Assembly (NCBI GenBank): GCA_035540975.1
Contig: DATLFN010000055.1
Location: 1 to 57,389 of the forward strand
Reading direction: 5' to 3'
From: Acidimicrobiales bacterium
GTDB taxonomy: Bacteria > Actinomycetota > Acidimicrobiia > Acidimicrobiales > GCA-2861595
DNA length: 57,389 nucleotides
Shown: positions 27,013 through 35,266 of the stretch, piece after piece
How the letters are laid out: every line of letters starts with the position of its first letter
Position numbering within the stretch: the stretch's first letter is position 1
Position numbers and translations under genes: made by a program
Notes under the pieces: model-generated
What the model was told of the DNA's origin: nothing
What the model saw: only the letters and a program-made list of their open reading frames with translations
Database searches by the model: none

Positions 27013-27015
27013 CGC

Positions 27016-27435
27016 TCAGCACCGCTCCAGCGAGCGACGCGGGACGAAGACGCCCCGTCGCCGGAAGGCGGCCGGCGCCTCTGCGAGGGCGGCGGCCCGG
27101 AAGCCCTTCACCGTGCTCACGAACCAGAACCGGTCCAGGAAGCGGTCGGGCTCGCACCCCCACGCCGGTCGATCGACGCCGGCGGTGGCGGCCAGGTGCT
27201 CGGCCAGCGCACCGAGGAAGGCGTCGTGGCGAGGGTCGCCGGTCGGCGGCGGGCGCTCGGCGAGGGCGCGGGCCCGTTGTCCGTCGGTCTGGAGCAGCGA
27301 GAACTCGTCGAGCAGCTCGCGAACCGCGGGCAGGAACGCCTCGCCGGCCACGGCGCGTCGCGCCACGCCCGCCGACGTCTGGGTGAACGCGCCGTCGGGC
27401 GGCGGGTGCTCGGCCAACCAGTCCCGCAAGGTCAT
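27016..27435 (-). CDS. Hypothetical protein, probable partner of the nucleotidyltransferase
   Basis: A 139-residue soluble protein, mostly helical, with no recognised domain. It is rich in Ala, Arg and Pro and has a Trp/Phe cluster (FLDRFWFVSTVKGF). The ATG at 27435 is supported by TACCGT (27448-27443), ending 7 bases upstream, so the transcript would be leaderless. It is first in the two-gene unit and divergent from the SOS-box HNH gene. By position it could be the antitoxin or cognate subunit, but nothing in its sequence proves this. Confidence 0.65.
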   Translation of the reverse strand: MTLRDWLAEHPPPDGAFTQTSAGVARRAVAGEAFLPAVRELLDEFSLLQTDGQRARALAERPPPTGDPRHDAFLGALAEHLAATAGVDRPAWGCEPDRFLDRFWFVSTVKGFRAAALAEAPAAFRRRGVFVPRRSLERC

Positions 27436-27585
27436 ACCGCCGACGGTAGGCGAGCGCGAGCCGCTCGGGCCGTGATCCCCGTACGGGCCCTGGGGTCCAT
27501 GTGGGGATCTGATGCCGGCGATGTCGGGGCCTCACGTCAACGTCAAGGAAGGGAGCCATCATTTCGGCAAATACCGGTGGCGGAT

Positions 27586-27599
27586 CGAACACATGTTTG
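27586..27599. promoter_or_regulatory. LexA-type SOS box
   Basis: CGAACACATGTTTG matches the Gram-positive/actinobacterial SOS box CGAACRNRYGTTYC at every fixed position but the last. It lies one base upstream of the -10 box of the HNH gene, where bound LexA would block RNA polymerase. Confidence 0.7.
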
Positions 27600-27600
27600 G

Positions 27601-27606
27601 TACAAT
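27601..27606 (+). promoter_or_regulatory. -10 box of the leaderless HNH gene
   Basis: TACAAT at 27601-27606 sets +1 at 27613, the A of the ATG. No Shine-Dalgarno is present. Confidence 0.6.
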
Positions 27607-27612
27607 GGCGGC

Positions 27613-28896
27613 ATGGGAATCGGGCTGGTCGACCCGCCGGGCGGGAGCCCCCGCGTCGTGTGCGACGGGCCCGAGGAGCGCCTGTCGGCGGCCATGGGCC
27701 TGGTCAACGCGGCCACGGCCGAGCTGGTGGCCGCCATCGCCGACGCCCTGGAGGGGGGCGGGTGGGAGGGCGACGGCATCTGCTCGCCCGAGCAGTGGGT
27801 GGCCCTGCGCTGCGGGGTGAGCTCGGCCCGGGCCCGGCGCCTGGTGTCCCTCGCCCGGGCCCTGGCCGATCTGCCGGTGGCAGCCGCCGCCTTCGCCGAG
27901 GGGTCGCTGAGCGAGGACCAGGCGGGTGTGGTCTGCCGCCACGTCGATCCCGCCCACGACGCCGAGGTCACCGAGCTGGCCCGGCGCTGCACCGTCGGCC
28001 AGCTGCGGCGCATCCTGCCCACCGTGGTGCCGGCCGAGCCGGCTCCGGATCCGGTGCCCGACCGGGAGCCGGTGGCCGGCGAGGAGGGCGACGCCGGATC
28101 CGACGCGGGCGACACGCCCGGTCGGCGCGAGGTGTCGTTCCACAACGGCGAGGACGGACGGTGGTGCGCCCGCGTCCTGCTGCCCCCCGACGAGGGGGCG
28201 GTGGTGCAAAAGGCGCTGGAGGCGTCGCGTGACTTCCTGTTCCGCCACGGCGGCGCCGACACGGTGGGATGGGCCGACGCCCTGGTGCATCTGGCCGAGG
28301 CCGCCCTGTCGAACATCGAAGGAACGGGGCGGCTGCCCGCCGACCGCTTCCAGGTCATCCTCCACGCCAACGCCGAGGATCCCGAGCGGGCCCGCCTCCA
28401 CCTGGGACCGGTGCTGGCGGCGTCGCTGCGCGACTACCTCACCTGCGACGCCACCACCCGGGTGGTGGCGGAGCGCAACGGCACCCCGGTGCACGTGTTC
28501 GCCCGCCGGCGCACGGTGGACGACCGGCTGCGGGCGCTGATCGAGCACCGCGACGGCGGCTGCCGGGTACCCGGGTGCGGGCGGCGCCGCTGGCTGCACG
28601 TCCACCACCTGGTCCACCACGAGGACGGCGGGCTCACGGTGCCCGAGAACCTGTGCTGCCTGTGTCCCGCCCACCACCGCCTGCACCACCAGGGCCGGCT
28701 GGGCATCGACGGCGACCCCACCACTCCCGACGGCCTGGTGTTCACCGACCACCGGGGGCGGCCCCTGCGAGGTCCCAGCCCCCGCGCGCCCGGAGCCCCA
28801 CCGCCGGAGGCCGCCGCCGGCCTCGGCCTGCCCCCGCCCCGGTGGGACCCGCCGCTGGGCGAGACGCTCGACCCCAAGTGGATCACCTGGAGCTGA
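27613..28896 (+). CDS. DUF222/HNH endonuclease (13E12-repeat type)
   Basis: A 427-residue protein. The long helical DUF222 domain (about 20-300, with VSSARARRLVSLARALADLP and EGSLSEDQAGVVCR) is followed by an HNH nuclease domain: zinc-type cysteines C317 and C322 in CRVPGCGRR, then HVHHLVHHEDGG, NLCCLCPAHHRLHH. This is the architecture of the mycobacterial 13E12-repeat proteins, several of which are, as I recall, in the LexA regulon. An SOS box lies directly upstream, so induction by DNA damage is likely. The ATG at 27613 is fixed by the -10 box. The exact nuclease role is unknown. Confidence 0.9.
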   Translation: MGIGLVDPPGGSPRVVCDGPEERLSAAMGLVNAATAELVAAIADALEGGGWEGDGICSPEQWVALRCGVSSARARRLVSLARALADLPVAAAAFAEGSLSEDQAGVVCRHVDPAHDAEVTELARRCTVGQLRRILPTVVPAEPAPDPVPDREPVAGEEGDAGSDAGDTPGRREVSFHNGEDGRWCARVLLPPDEGAVVQKALEASRDFLFRHGGADTVGWADALVHLAEAALSNIEGTGRLPADRFQVILHANAEDPERARLHLGPVLAASLRDYLTCDATTRVVAERNGTPVHVFARRRTVDDRLRALIEHRDGGCRVPGCGRRRWLHVHHLVHHEDGGLTVPENLCCLCPAHHRLHHQGRLGIDGDPTTPDGLVFTDHRGRPLRGPSPRAPGAPPPEAAAGLGLPPPRWDPPLGETLDPKWITWS

Positions 28897-28922
28897 GCGG
28901 CTGCGCCGCGGGGCGGCCGCTC
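28895..28922 (+). terminator. Hairpin at the end of the HNH gene
   Basis: GAGCGGC at 28895-28901, overlapping the stop codon, pairs with GCCGCTC at 28916-28922 around a 14-base GC-rich loop. No T-tract is present. Confidence 0.4.
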
Positions 28923-29516
28923 GGTGGTGGCCTGCCGGGCTGTCCGGGGTGATTGGTCTGGCGACGCGCGGCACGTGTCGACCGTCGAGGGAGGGGGCGT
29001 GTCGCCCATCCGCGAACGCCCGGACGTCGCCGGGACCCCGAAGGAGGTGCGATCCGCGTCGACCGGCGCTGGCCTGGGCCGCGCCTGGTCACCGTGACTG
29101 GCCCGTCGTACAGCGCCTCAAGGACGGTCGTCGCAAGAATGTCGAGTTCGAGCAGGGGCGGCCTGGCGACAGTAGGAACTCGACGAGGGCGAGCCGTTCG
29201 ACGACAGAGCTGTCACCCCCCGGCACGCTGTTCGCGTGCGCCTTGGAGACCTCGATCGCCGTCGTGCTTGCTCCCTTGTCGCGTGGCTGGTTCGCCGTAG
29301 CGACGGTCCCGTCCCCGTCTGGACGCGCAACCACGGCGCCATGTGAGGCGCGGCTACCGGTTCGACTAGCGAACCAGGACGGCCCGGGGAGACCCCGGGG
29401 CCGTCTTGGTGTGGATTGCTACAGGTTCGTCACCGTTCACGAACCGGGCTGTCACCAACCGCGAAGCGGGGTCTCGCTTTCCGCGAATTCGGAGTGTCAC
29501 CTGGCGCGAGTTCTCA
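28923..29516. other. Long intergenic region between the HNH gene and nrdJ
   Basis: No gene is supported in these 594 bases; short frames on both strands lack start context and family resemblance. The region holds several inverted repeats: GTCGAGTTC (29141-29149) with GAACTCGAC (29176-29184), GGTTCG-ACTAG-CGAACC (29359-29375), and the strong hairpin annotated separately. Its less GC-biased, repeat-rich look differs from the coding DNA around it. A non-coding RNA or decayed gene is possible, but I see no known RNA family. Confidence 0.5.
29374..29409. terminator. Strong hairpin downstream of nrdJ
   Basis: CCAGGACGGCCCGGGG and CCCCGGGGCCGTCTTGG pair with a single bulge around AGA, a stem of about 16 bp. 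It lies about 110 bases past the nrdJ stop. A weaker bulged hairpin at 29460-29485 is nearer the stop. Confidence 0.5.
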
Positions 29517-32500
29517 CTACGAGCAGCCGCTGGTGCTCCCGCACGAGGGGCAGGCGTGGCAGCTGCCGGCCCGGACCATCTGCACGCCGCAGGTCATGCA
29601 GAAGGGGGCGTCGCTGTGGGCGGCCGGCGGGGCGATGCGGGGAGCGTCGACCACCGGCTCGTCCCGGGTGGCCGTCTCCTCCACGCCGGGCAGGGTGGGC
29701 TGGGTGCGCTCGGACGTGGTGAGGATCCCGAGCTCGGCCCGCTCCTCCACGGGCAGGTAGTCGACGGCCAGCCGGCGGAAGATGTAGTCCACCAGTGACG
29801 AGGCGATGCGCAGGTCGGGGTCGTCGGTCATGCCGGCCGGCTCGAAGCGCATGTTCGTGTACTTCTGGACGTAGGTCTTCAGCGGCACGCCGTGCTGGAG
29901 CCCGAGCGACACCGAGATGGAGAAGGCGTCCATCACCCCGGCAAGGGTCGACCCCTGCTTGGACACCTTCATGAACACCTCGCCCGGGCGCCCGTCGTCG
30001 TACTCGCCCACGGTGACGTAGCCCTCGCAGTCGGCCACCCGGAAGGCGAACGTGTACGAGCGGCGCCGCCGCGGCAGCCGCTCCCGGATGGGCTGCTTCA
30101 CGACCACCGTCTGGCGGTTCAACGCCTTCTCCAGCTCGGCGACCTTCACGGCCAGCTCCTGGTCGTGGGCCTGCGCCTCCGACTTGGGGGCGTCCTTCTT
30201 CACGCTCGACAGGGGCTGGGCCACCTTGCAGTTGTCCCGGTAGACGGCCAGCGCCTTGACACCCATGCGCCAGGCATCGATGTGCAGCTGCTCCAGCTCC
30301 TCGACCGTGGCCGACTCGGGCAGGTTCACCGTCTTGGAGATGGCGCCCGAGATGAATGGCTGGACGGCCGCCATCATGCGCACGTGGCCGGTGTGGTGGA
30401 TGGTGTTGTCGCCCATCGAGCAGGCGAACACCGACAGGTGGTCGGCCGACAGGTGCGGCGCACCGAGGGCCGACTTGTTGGCGTCGATGTGGGCGACGAT
30501 GTCGCCCACCTGCTCGTCGGTGTAGCCGAGGCGGCGGAGGGCCCGGGGGACCGTCTGGTTGACGATCTGCATGGTGCCGCCGCCCACCAGCTTCTTCGAC
30601 TTGACGAGGCCGAGGTCGGGCTCGATGCCGGTGGTGTCGCAGTCCATCAGCAGGCCGATGGTGTTGTGGCTCACGAACCCGTTGGCCAGGTAGGTGAGGT
30701 TGTCGGGCACGGACAGGTCGTACGTGAGCTCCTCGTCACCCAGGGCGACCGAGGCGACCCGGTCGTAGAAGAAGCGCAGCAGGCGACCGAGCTCGGGGTC
30801 GCCGGTGCGCTCGTACAGCTGCGTGGCGATCCGGCGCGACACCCGTCCCCGGGCAACCTCCATGAGCAGCAGGCGGCGCAGCCGGTCGTTCCCGGGCGCC
30901 AGGCGGTCGACCAGCTCGCGGGTGAGCGGGACGTGGTCGTGGCGCCCGCTCTGGGCGGTGTCGACGGCCAGGAGCAGGCCCGTCTTCCGGCTCCCCATGA
31001 AGCCGATCTGCTCGAGCCAGCCGGTCGAGGAGCTCAGGTTCAGCAGCCCGACTGCGGCGAGGGGTGCGGTCCCCCACCCGGTGCGCTTGTCGTCCACCTT
31101 GCGGGTTGTGGGGAAGCCGAGGGCGAGCAGCAACGACTGGACGTCCCGGGAGAAGCCCATCGACGTGGTGCTCCACACCGGGTACCCGTTCGTGACGGTG
31201 CCGTCCGCCTCGAACAGGCCCCGCAGGAAGGCGGCATACACCTCGCGGTCGTTGGCGTGGAGGACGGCGTCGGGGATGTGCGGGACGTGGCCCTTGCCCT
31301 GGTGCCCCTCGGACGGCAGGCGCTTGGCGAACCCGCACGCCTCCCACCACAGCACGACGCGCACGGAGTCGATGCGGACCTCGGTGTACCCCTGCTTCGG
31401 GGCGACCGCCGCCGGGAGGCCGAACACCTCCTTGGCGAGCTGGCGGAGCCGCTCGACGACGTCGAAGTCGCCGTCGGTGACGCAGAAGCGCAGGCCCCGG
31501 GCGTGCAGCGACCCGTCGCCCATGAAGTAGCCGACCAGCTCCGCCAGCTCCGCCGTCATCCGGCGGGGCGCCGACGCCGCGTGCTCACCCGTCCAGTACG
31601 CCTCCGGCAGTGGGGGCAGCGGGACGACCTGCGGCTCCCCCACCAGCTGGTCGAGGCCGAGGGGGACGAGGTCGCCCTCGGCGATGTCGGCCAACCGCTT
31701 CCAGTCCCACGTCCCCGTCTGCGGATCGACGACCTTGACGCGGTGCTGCGGCGTGCCCTGGATGCGGTAGCCCCGGCCCGTCTCGACGGTGACCACCGGC
31801 TCGAGGCCGTTGACGTAGAACCGGCTGGTCTGCCGCGGCCCCTCGTCGGTCTGGACGGTGACGTCGAGGTCCTGCCACTTCGCACCCTCGACGTCGCCGA
31901 GCGACCGGAGGCGGACGAGGCCGCGCGACGTGGCGACCAGGCTGCCCCCCACCAGGCAGCCCGTGGGAGCGAGGACGCTGGCCTGGGAGTTGCGCACGCC
32001 GTAGACGTCGCCCAGGTCGACGGCCGCGTCCCACTCCTCCTGGGCCGCCGACAACAGCTCGGGGGGGACCTTCTCCTCGTCGATCTTCGCCACCTCGTCG
32101 CGGTGCATGCGCAGCACGCGCCGCATGTGGTCGGCGTTCTCGTGGAACCCGGCGAACGGCCCCATGCGGGCTGCGATGCGGGCCGACGTGGCGTAGGCCC
32201 CGCCGGTGAGCAGCGCGGTGATGGCGGCCGCCCACGCCCGGCCCTCGTCCGAGTCGTAGGCCATCCCCTCGGCCATCAGCAGGGCGCCCAGGTTGGCGTA
32301 GCCGATGCCCAGCTGGCGGAACCGCCGCGAGGTCTCGGCGATCTTCTCGGTGGGATAGTCGGCGTTGCCCACCAGGATCTCCTGGGCCGTGAACACCACG
32401 GCCGTGGCGGCCCGGAACCCGTCGACGTCGAACGTGCCGTCGGGGTCGAGGAACCGGAGGAGGTTGAGGCTGGCCAGGTTGCAGGCTGAGTTGTCGAGGT

Positions 32501-34781
32501 GCATGTACTCGCTGCAGTTGCGGACTACGAGACCGTTCACGACGTACGAGTGGTTCCGCGGCTCGCTGAGGTTGTAGGTCAGCTCGACCCCCTCGTCGGT
32601 CCGCTCGACCAACCGGGCCGCCGTGTCGACGGCGTAGAACCCGCGCACGCGGTCGGTGCAGACGCTCGCCAGCGAGGCGGACTTCGGAGAGAGGGAGAAC
32701 CCGATGTGGGCGGCGAACCGCTCGATCGAGCGACTGGTGATGCGCAGGTCCCAGCTCGGCGAACGGCCGTAGGTGACGTCCGTCCCGTCCTTGCGCGTGT
32801 ACGGCAGGTGCCCGGTCTCGGAGCCGGGGTGGACGGCGTAGATGCGGCTCGCCACGCCGAACGTGACGAGCAGGCGCTGGACGTCCACCAGCAGCTCCCG
32901 GGACGTCGACCCGAGCCCGACGTAGCTCCCCTTCCCGGCGTCGACCCGTACGCAGCCGTCGGCGTCGAACAAGCCGCGCAGGAACGACGCCGTCACATCC
33001 GGCGGAGCCTGCTGCACCGACCACGGCACGCGCTTGTGGGGACCGGCCACGCTGGCGACGCCCAGTGCCTCGAGGAAGCGCTTGAACGGCCGCCGGGAGA
33101 GCCGCAGCTGGGCGGTGCCGTTCTCCTGCTCGGAGACCTTGAGCGGCCGGTCGCCGTTGACCCAGTGGAGCAGGTCCTGGTGCGCCGGCAGGATCTCCAC
33201 GCGGTCGTCGGTGGACCCGTACACGGTGACCGCGCTGGCGCCGGTGGTGCACCCGTCGCCCACCAGCCAGCCGAGGTAGTGGGCGAACTCCGACGACCAC
33301 TGCTCGGGGAGGCGCAGGAGGTCGGTGTGCTCACCCTTGCCGCGGTAGTCGTCGACGTCGGTGGGCACGGGCAGGGCACGGTCGGCGTTCACGGCGGGCG
33401 CCGGCAGGTCCAGCACGTGGACGGCGTCGTCGGGCGTGAGCTCGGAGGCCTCGACGTAGCCCCGGTTGGTCGTGAACAGGCGGTGCGCCGGCGTGCAGCG
33501 CACCTCCATGCCGTTGTCGAAGCGAAGGCGGACGACGGGGTTGAGCCCGGTGATCATCAGCGCGTCGGGCGTGGTGAGCGCCAGGCGCGACGCCGGGGCG
33601 TCGGGGTTGGTGACGTCGTGCGTGTAGACGGCGAACTGCTCGCCGGCGTTGACCCGGCCGAACAGCTCTCGGAACGCGACCAGGCCCTTGTCGGTGTGGA
33701 CGAGCGAGTCGCCGGTGAAGCACGGGTTGCTGCCGTTGATGCGGCCGGTGTTGGCGGCCGTGTGCCAGCGGTTGATGGTGGTGTCGAACTGCATGCCGGG
33801 GTCGGCGCACTCCCACGTGGCCTGGGCGATCTGGCGCATGAGGTCGCGGGCCCGGACCGTGTGCACGACCTCACCGGTGGTGCGCGACGTCAGCTCCCAC
33901 GCGGCGTCGTCCACCACGGCCTGCATGAACTCGTCGGTGACCCGCACCGAGTTGTTGGCGTTCTGGTACTGGATCGAGTGGCTGTCCCGCCCGTCGAGGT
34001 CCATGTCGAACCCGGCGTCGCGCAGGGCGCGGGCCTTGCGCTCCTCGATGGCCTTGCACCAGATGAACTCCTCGATGTCGGGGTGGTCGACGTCGAGGAT
34101 CACCATCTTGGCGGCCCGGCGGGTGACGCCTCCGCTCTTGATCGTGCCCGCCGACGCGTCGGCGCCGCGCATGAAGCTCACCGGGCCCGACGCGGTGCCG
34201 CCCCCCTTGAGGCGCTCCTTGGACGACCGGATCCTCGAGAGGTTGACCCCGGCGCCCGACCCGCCCTTGAAGATGACGCCCTCCTCGACGTACCAGTTGA
34301 GGATCTCGTCCATGGTGTCGCCGACGGCGAGGATGAAGCACGCCGACGCCTGGGCGGGCCGGCCGGCGACGCCGATGTTGAACCACACCGGCGAGTTGAA
34401 GGCGGCCTTCTGGTTGACGACGAGGTGCTTCAGCTCGGCGTTGAACGCCTCCGCCTCGGCCCGGTCCAGGAAGTAGCCGTCCTTCACGCCCCACCCGGTG
34501 ATGGTGTCGGCCACCCGGTCGATCACCTGGCGCAGCGACGACTCCCGCTCGGGCGTGCCCGGGTTCCCGCGGAAGTACTTCTGGGCCAGGATGTTCGTGG
34601 CGTTCACGCTCCACGTGGACGGCACCTCGACGCCCAGCTGCTCGAACGCCACCGAGCCGTCCAGGTAGTTGGTGATGCGGGCGTCCCTGCGCTCCCACGT
34701 CACCTCGTCGTAGGGGTGGGTCCCCTCCGTGGTGAAGTGGCGGCGGATGCCGATTCCCATGCGCTCGGGCGCCATGGCCAT
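29517..34781 (-). CDS. nrdJ: Vitamin B12-dependent (class II) ribonucleoside-diphosphate reductase with two inteins
   Basis: Makes deoxyribonucleotides using adenosylcobalamin, without oxygen or a separate radical subunit. The reading frame is 1754 residues; removing two inteins (402 and 432 residues) leaves 920, the normal NrdJ length. Extein landmarks: AAFNSPVWFNIGV, FKGGSGAGVNLSRIR, the GSNP/CSEYMHLDNSACNLASLN junction, APTG/TIGLLMDCDTTGIEPD, and a C-terminal CMTCGVQ...CPSCG zinc motif. ATG 34781 is chosen because AGGAGG sits 8 bases upstream. Upstream are a TTGACA/TGTAAT promoter and an NrdR-like palindrome. No other nrd gene is nearby. Confidence 0.95.
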   Translation of the reverse strand: MAMAPERMGIGIRRHFTTEGTHPYDEVTWERRDARITNYLDGSVAFEQLGVEVPSTWSVNATNILAQKYFRGNPGTPERESSLRQVIDRVADTITGWGVKDGYFLDRAEAEAFNAELKHLVVNQKAAFNSPVWFNIGVAGRPAQASACFILAVGDTMDEILNWYVEEGVIFKGGSGAGVNLSRIRSSKERLKGGGTASGPVSFMRGADASAGTIKSGGVTRRAAKMVILDVDHPDIEEFIWCKAIEERKARALRDAGFDMDLDGRDSHSIQYQNANNSVRVTDEFMQAVVDDAAWELTSRTTGEVVHTVRARDLMRQIAQATWECADPGMQFDTTINRWHTAANTGRINGSNPCFTGDSLVHTDKGLVAFRELFGRVNAGEQFAVYTHDVTNPDAPASRLALTTPDALMITGLNPVVRLRFDNGMEVRCTPAHRLFTTNRGYVEASELTPDDAVHVLDLPAPAVNADRALPVPTDVDDYRGKGEHTDLLRLPEQWSSEFAHYLGWLVGDGCTTGASAVTVYGSTDDRVEILPAHQDLLHWVNGDRPLKVSEQENGTAQLRLSRRPFKRFLEALGVASVAGPHKRVPWSVQQAPPDVTASFLRGLFDADGCVRVDAGKGSYVGLGSTSRELLVDVQRLLVTFGVASRIYAVHPGSETGHLPYTRKDGTDVTYGRSPSWDLRITSRSIERFAAHIGFSLSPKSASLASVCTDRVRGFYAVDTAARLVERTDEGVELTYNLSEPRNHSYVVNGLVVRNCSEYMHLDNSACNLASLNLLRFLDPDGTFDVDGFRAATAVVFTAQEILVGNADYPTEKIAETSRRFRQLGIGYANLGALLMAEGMAYDSDEGRAWAAAITALLTGGAYATSARIAARMGPFAGFHENADHMRRVLRMHRDEVAKIDEEKVPPELLSAAQEEWDAAVDLGDVYGVRNSQASVLAPTGCLVGGSLVATSRGLVRLRSLGDVEGAKWQDLDVTVQTDEGPRQTSRFYVNGLEPVVTVETGRGYRIQGTPQHRVKVVDPQTGTWDWKRLADIAEGDLVPLGLDQLVGEPQVVPLPPLPEAYWTGEHAASAPRRMTAELAELVGYFMGDGSLHARGLRFCVTDGDFDVVERLRQLAKEVFGLPAAVAPKQGYTEVRIDSVRVVLWWEACGFAKRLPSEGHQGKGHVPHIPDAVLHANDREVYAAFLRGLFEADGTVTNGYPVWSTTSMGFSRDVQSLLLALGFPTTRKVDDKRTGWGTAPLAAVGLLNLSSSTGWLEQIGFMGSRKTGLLLAVDTAQSGRHDHVPLTRELVDRLAPGNDRLRRLLLMEVARGRVSRRIATQLYERTGDPELGRLLRFFYDRVASVALGDEELTYDLSVPDNLTYLANGFVSHNTIGLLMDCDTTGIEPDLGLVKSKKLVGGGTMQIVNQTVPRALRRLGYTDEQVGDIVAHIDANKSALGAPHLSADHLSVFACSMGDNTIHHTGHVRMMAAVQPFISGAISKTVNLPESATVEELEQLHIDAWRMGVKALAVYRDNCKVAQPLSSVKKDAPKSEAQAHDQELAVKVAELEKALNRQTVVVKQPIRERLPRRRRSYTFAFRVADCEGYVTVGEYDDGRPGEVFMKVSKQGSTLAGVMDAFSISVSLGLQHGVPLKTYVQKYTNMRFEPAGMTDDPDLRIASSLVDYIFRRLAVDYLPVEERAELGILTTSERTQPTLPGVEETATRDEPVVDAPRIAPPAAHSDAPFCMTCGVQMVRAGSCHACPSCGSTSGCS
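30663..31958 (-). mobile_element. Intein 2 of NrdJ (LAGLIDADG type)
   Basis: 432 residues, starting with Cys (CLVGGSLVATSRGL) after APTG and ending FVSHN before Thr, so splicing would use C1, the terminal Asn and T+1. Block B-like GTPQHRVK and two LAGLIDADG motifs (LVGYFMGDGS and LRGLFEADGT) are intact, so an active homing endonuclease is plausible. The site interrupts the conserved APTGTIGLLMDCDT motif. Confidence 0.93.
32517..33722 (-). mobile_element. Intein 1 of NrdJ (LAGLIDADG type)
   Basis: 402 residues, starting with Cys (CFTGDSLVHTDKGL) after GSNP and ending NGLVVRN before Cys, so splicing uses C1, the terminal Asn and C+1. Block B-like CTPAHRLF and two LAGLIDADG motifs (YLGWLVGDGC and LRGLFDADGC) are present. 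It lies immediately before the CSEYMHLDNSACN segment. The two inteins differ clearly, so they are separate acquisitions rather than a recent duplication. Confidence 0.93.
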
Positions 34782-34858
34782 GGGGTGAGCCTCCTGTCTT
34801 CGGTAGGGTCGCAGCCGCCCGGTCGACGGCCTGCCCACCCGCCGTTCCCTCCCAGGGA

Positions 34859-34872
34859 CACAACATGTTGTG
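34859..34872. promoter_or_regulatory. NrdR-like palindrome upstream of nrdJ
   Basis: CACAACATGTTGTG is a perfect 14-base palindrome with the ACA-N-TGT ends of NrdR boxes. It lies downstream of the nrdJ -10 box, about 78 bases before the ATG, where a bound repressor would block transcription. A weaker ACACGGTTGTAA-like half overlaps the promoter. Confidence 0.5.
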
Positions 34873-34906
34873 GTCAGCGGCGGCGGGGCTACGAGATGCG
34901 GTAGCC

Positions 34907-34936
34907 ATTACAGCACTGGAATTACAACCGTGTCAA
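34907..34936 (-). promoter_or_regulatory. nrdJ promoter
   Basis: On the minus strand TTGACA (34936-34931) and TGTAAT (34912-34907) are 18 bases apart, with TGC just before the -10 as an extended element. +1 would be near 34900, giving a leader of about 120 bases. Confidence 0.65.
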
Positions 34937-35190
34937 CGGCCCAGGCCGCGCGAAACCCCAGGTGAGAGGCGAGTTGGGCAAATCCACAGCGGAGTCACAG
35001 GCCGTGGCGCCCCTGGCGCTCCGCCCGCCCCGTCGACGACGGGCACCCGAGGGGCCGGTCGGCGACCCGGGGCGCACGTCGAGGTGCCGGGGGTGGCGCT
35101 CCACCAGGGCGGGGCCACGCCGCCGCCGGGGGCGGGAGACGCCACAAGGCCAACCCAGCGGACACTCCCCGAACCTGCCGACGAACCGGT

Positions 35191-35219
35191 TGACTTGACC
35201 GCCCTCGTGCGGCAAGTTG
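35191..35219 (+). promoter_or_regulatory. Candidate promoter of the subtilase/radical-SAM cluster
   Basis: TTGACT (35191-35196) and CAAGTT (35214-35219) are spaced by 17 bases; +1 would be near 35226, about 41 bases before the subtilase ATG. The -10 is weak. Bases 34937-35190 hold no other recognisable signal or gene. Confidence 0.35.
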
Positions 35220-35266
35220 GCACCGACTCCGGGACCACGCCGGGGCACGAGGGGGAGGAGGCGCCC

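Noticed and set aside
29089-29334. An 81-residue minus-strand ORF in the gap before nrdJ
   Set aside because: No ribosome binding site, no family resemblance and no conserved-looking composition.
29359-29375. GGTTCG-ACTAG-CGAACC, resembling a tRNA or tmRNA T-arm
   Set aside because: No acceptor stem, anticodon arm or tmRNA reading frame could be built around it.
34782-35190. Cobalamin riboswitch upstream of nrdJ
   Set aside because: No B12 box or typical conserved core was found on the minus strand; a promoter and palindrome explain the visible signals.
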